A DNA stretch of 14,700 nucleotides, taken from assembly GCA_039029535.1 (NCBI GenBank), contig JBCCFW010000179.1, forward strand, positions 1 to 14,700. The letters are read 5' to 3'. Under the pieces are notes generated by a model that worked only from the letters and a program-made list of their open reading frames with translations, was not told the origin of the DNA and did no database searches. The position numbers and the translations under genes are program-made. Source of the stretch: JBCCFW01 sp039029535 (GTDB taxonomy: Bacteria; Acidobacteriota; JBCCFW01). Positions 14,126-14,700 of the stretch are shown here, one piece after another. The number at the start of each line of letters is the position of its first letter. Position 1 is the first letter of the stretch.

Positions 14126-14143
14126 GGAAATGACTCATTTTCC
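14126..14143. repeat. Palindrome in the AT-richer origin segment
   Basis: GGAAA-TGACTCA-TTTTCC: the palindromic core TGACTCA is flanked by GGAAA and TTTCC, with one extra T on the right. It lies in the least GC-rich part of the window, beside the DnaA-box cluster. Confidence 0.5.
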
Positions 14144-14152
14144 GTGAGTTGT

Positions 14153-14189
14153 GAATTGACACGCGAAATTCGCGTCGACGGGAATTGAC
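14153..14189. repeat. Palindrome flanked by direct repeats in the origin region
   Basis: GAATTGAC at 14153-14160 and again at 14182-14189 bracket the perfect palindrome ACGCGAA-A-TTCGCGT (14161-14175). Directly repeated octamers around a 15-bp dyad suggest a protein-binding module in or next to the putative unwinding element. Confidence 0.55.
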
Positions 14190-14285
14190 CGAAATCTCTC
14201 ATCGCGCTGCGAAACGGCCCTGTGGAAAAGCGCGGTCGATCGATCCGTCCCATGACGGCTTGGTGAACCGGGCGTCCTCACAGTC

Positions 14286-14304
14286 CTTCCACAAGTTGTG
14301 GAAG
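14286..14304. repeat. Perfect palindrome made of two facing DnaA-like boxes
   Basis: CTTCCACAA-G-TTGTGGAAG, nine base pairs on each side of one central G. The two arms are the TTCCACA-type sites listed in the origin entry, facing each other head to head. Confidence 0.7.
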
Positions 14305-14602
14305 TCCTCCGTCCGGCTTCGTGTCTTAGATCGAGACGGGTGTTCGAGGTCCCGCTGGAACCCGCTTCGAATCAACGGCTTGAAGGTGTTCGAACCCACC
14401 CTGCCGGGACGTTTTCTGGCTGTGGAAAGCCCTGTGGATGTCTCGTGGAAGAGACGGACACCTTCGTGCCGCACTCGATTTCCTGATCGGCCCTCGGGCC
14501 TCCGGGGCGGGCCTCGCAGCTTTCCTGAACACGACCTGTGGAAGACCGCGCGGATGGCCAGCGGAAGGCTGCCGGATCAGGGGCAGCCGGGGCCCGGAGG
14601 TC

Positions 14603-14633
14603 GGGGGCTCGGGGGCTCGGGGGAAGAAGGGGG
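14603..14633 (+). promoter_or_regulatory. Four-run G5 motif (potential G-quadruplex)
   Basis: Runs of exactly five Gs at 14603-14607, 14611-14615, 14619-14623 and 14629-14633, with spacers CTC, CTC and AAGAA. This satisfies the usual G-quadruplex pattern with very short loops. The last run is the likely ribosome site of the possible gene starting at 14640. Confidence 0.65.
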
Positions 14634-14639
14634 AAGTTG

Positions 14640-14700
14640 TTGGAGACTTGGGCACATCTGGAGAAGGAGGTGCACTCGTATCGGCAAACACTTGCCGACA
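14640..14700 (+). CDS. Possible 5' end of a gene running off the window (dnaA suspected)
   Basis: An open frame from TTG 14640 gives METWAHLEKEVHSYRQTLAD and continues past the edge. GGGGGA lies six to seven bases upstream as a ribosome site. Origins of replication often lie just upstream of dnaA, and DnaA proteins often start with a short helix holding a Trp and Leu at about this spacing. Those are the only reasons to suspect dnaA; twenty residues cannot prove it. AAGGAGG at 14664-14670 is followed by no start codon at a proper distance. TCGGCAA/TTGCCGA (14681-14687 and 14692-14698) forms a 7-bp hairpin inside this reading frame. Confidence 0.35.
   Translation, partial: METWAHLEKEVHSYRQTLAD

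Larger units (their letters stand above)
14020..14560. other. Candidate replication origin (oriC) with a DnaA-box cluster
   Basis: About 700 bp after 13942 lack a convincing gene and carry repeated TCCACA/TGTGGA cores. The sites are 14026-14034 (+), 14037-14045 (+, exactly 11 bp later), 14221-14229 (-, TTTTCCACA, a full match to TTWTNCACA), 14285-14293 (+), 14297-14305 (-), 14421-14429 (-, one mismatch), 14433-14441 (-) and 14537-14545 (-, one mismatch). A relatively AT-rich stretch (about 14101-14200) with palindromes could be the unwinding element. Both orientations, the helical spacing of the pair at 14026/14037, and the non-coding context fit bacterial oriC. DnaA binding itself is not shown. 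Confidence 0.72.

Noticed and set aside
14588..14600. CCGG/CCCGG-type short palindrome as an intrinsic terminator
   Set aside because: Low-complexity G/C sequence with no T-run; it is better explained as part of the G-rich tract.
14664..14672. AAGGAGG followed by GTG 14670 as a gene start
   Set aside because: The GTG overlaps the ribosome-site sequence itself, and no other start codon lies at a usable distance; TTG 14640 is better placed.
1..14700. CRISPR arrays, tRNA or rRNA genes, transposases, prophage genes
   Set aside because: Looked for on both strands; no regularly spaced repeats, cloverleaf-like sequence or recognisable mobile-element proteins were seen.

Overview
The window reads as chromosomal DNA from a high-GC (about two thirds G+C by eye) Gram-negative bacterium, most like a myxobacterial/deltaproteobacterial-type lineage. 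The basis is a sigma-54 two-component system, a Thg1-like protein, sec-type secreted proteins, and many GTG/TTG starts behind GGAGG-type ribosome sites. The lineage is an inference from gene style; no rRNA or other marker is present.

Left part (1-1950, rightward): the 3' end of hisD, then a P-loop kinase-like gene translationally coupled (GTGA overlap) to a Thg1-like 3'-5' RNA polymerase gene. The kinase gene is interrupted in frame by a 159-nt nearly self-complementary element (607-765). Its arms pair almost throughout, and every transition-type difference between them is a G-U wobble on the sense strand. Removing exactly this element restores a normal-looking kinase.

Middle (1950-9700, leftward): a secreted or lipid-anchored beta-rich protein, a MATE/ANKH-like membrane transporter, and a secreted 319-aa protein with a good intrinsic terminator. 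These are followed by an NtrC-type response regulator and its membrane histidine kinase (ATGA overlap). Two near-identical -24/-12 (sigma-54) promoters can be read, one before the kinase/regulator operon and one before the secreted-protein gene. This suggests an autoregulated circuit with a secreted output.

Right part (9700-14000): a membrane-anchored protein with a carboxypeptidase-regulatory/cupredoxin-like ectodomain; a degenerate stand-alone histidine-kinase homologue that has lost its phosphoacceptor His and ATP-site motifs, with a leader able to hide its own ribosome site; divergently, a 606-aa regulator built of two tandem copies of an XRE helix-turn-helix plus beta-rich domain; and a small secreted alanine-rich protein.

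Right edge (about 14020-14700): no convincing gene over about 700 bp, but at least eight DnaA-box-like TCCACA/TGTGGA sites on both strands, one perfect TTTTCCACA, a relatively AT-rich palindromic stretch, and then four runs of five Gs directly before a possible TTG start. I read this as a candidate chromosomal replication origin (oriC), possibly followed by dnaA off the right edge. No tRNA, rRNA, CRISPR array or transposase gene was seen.
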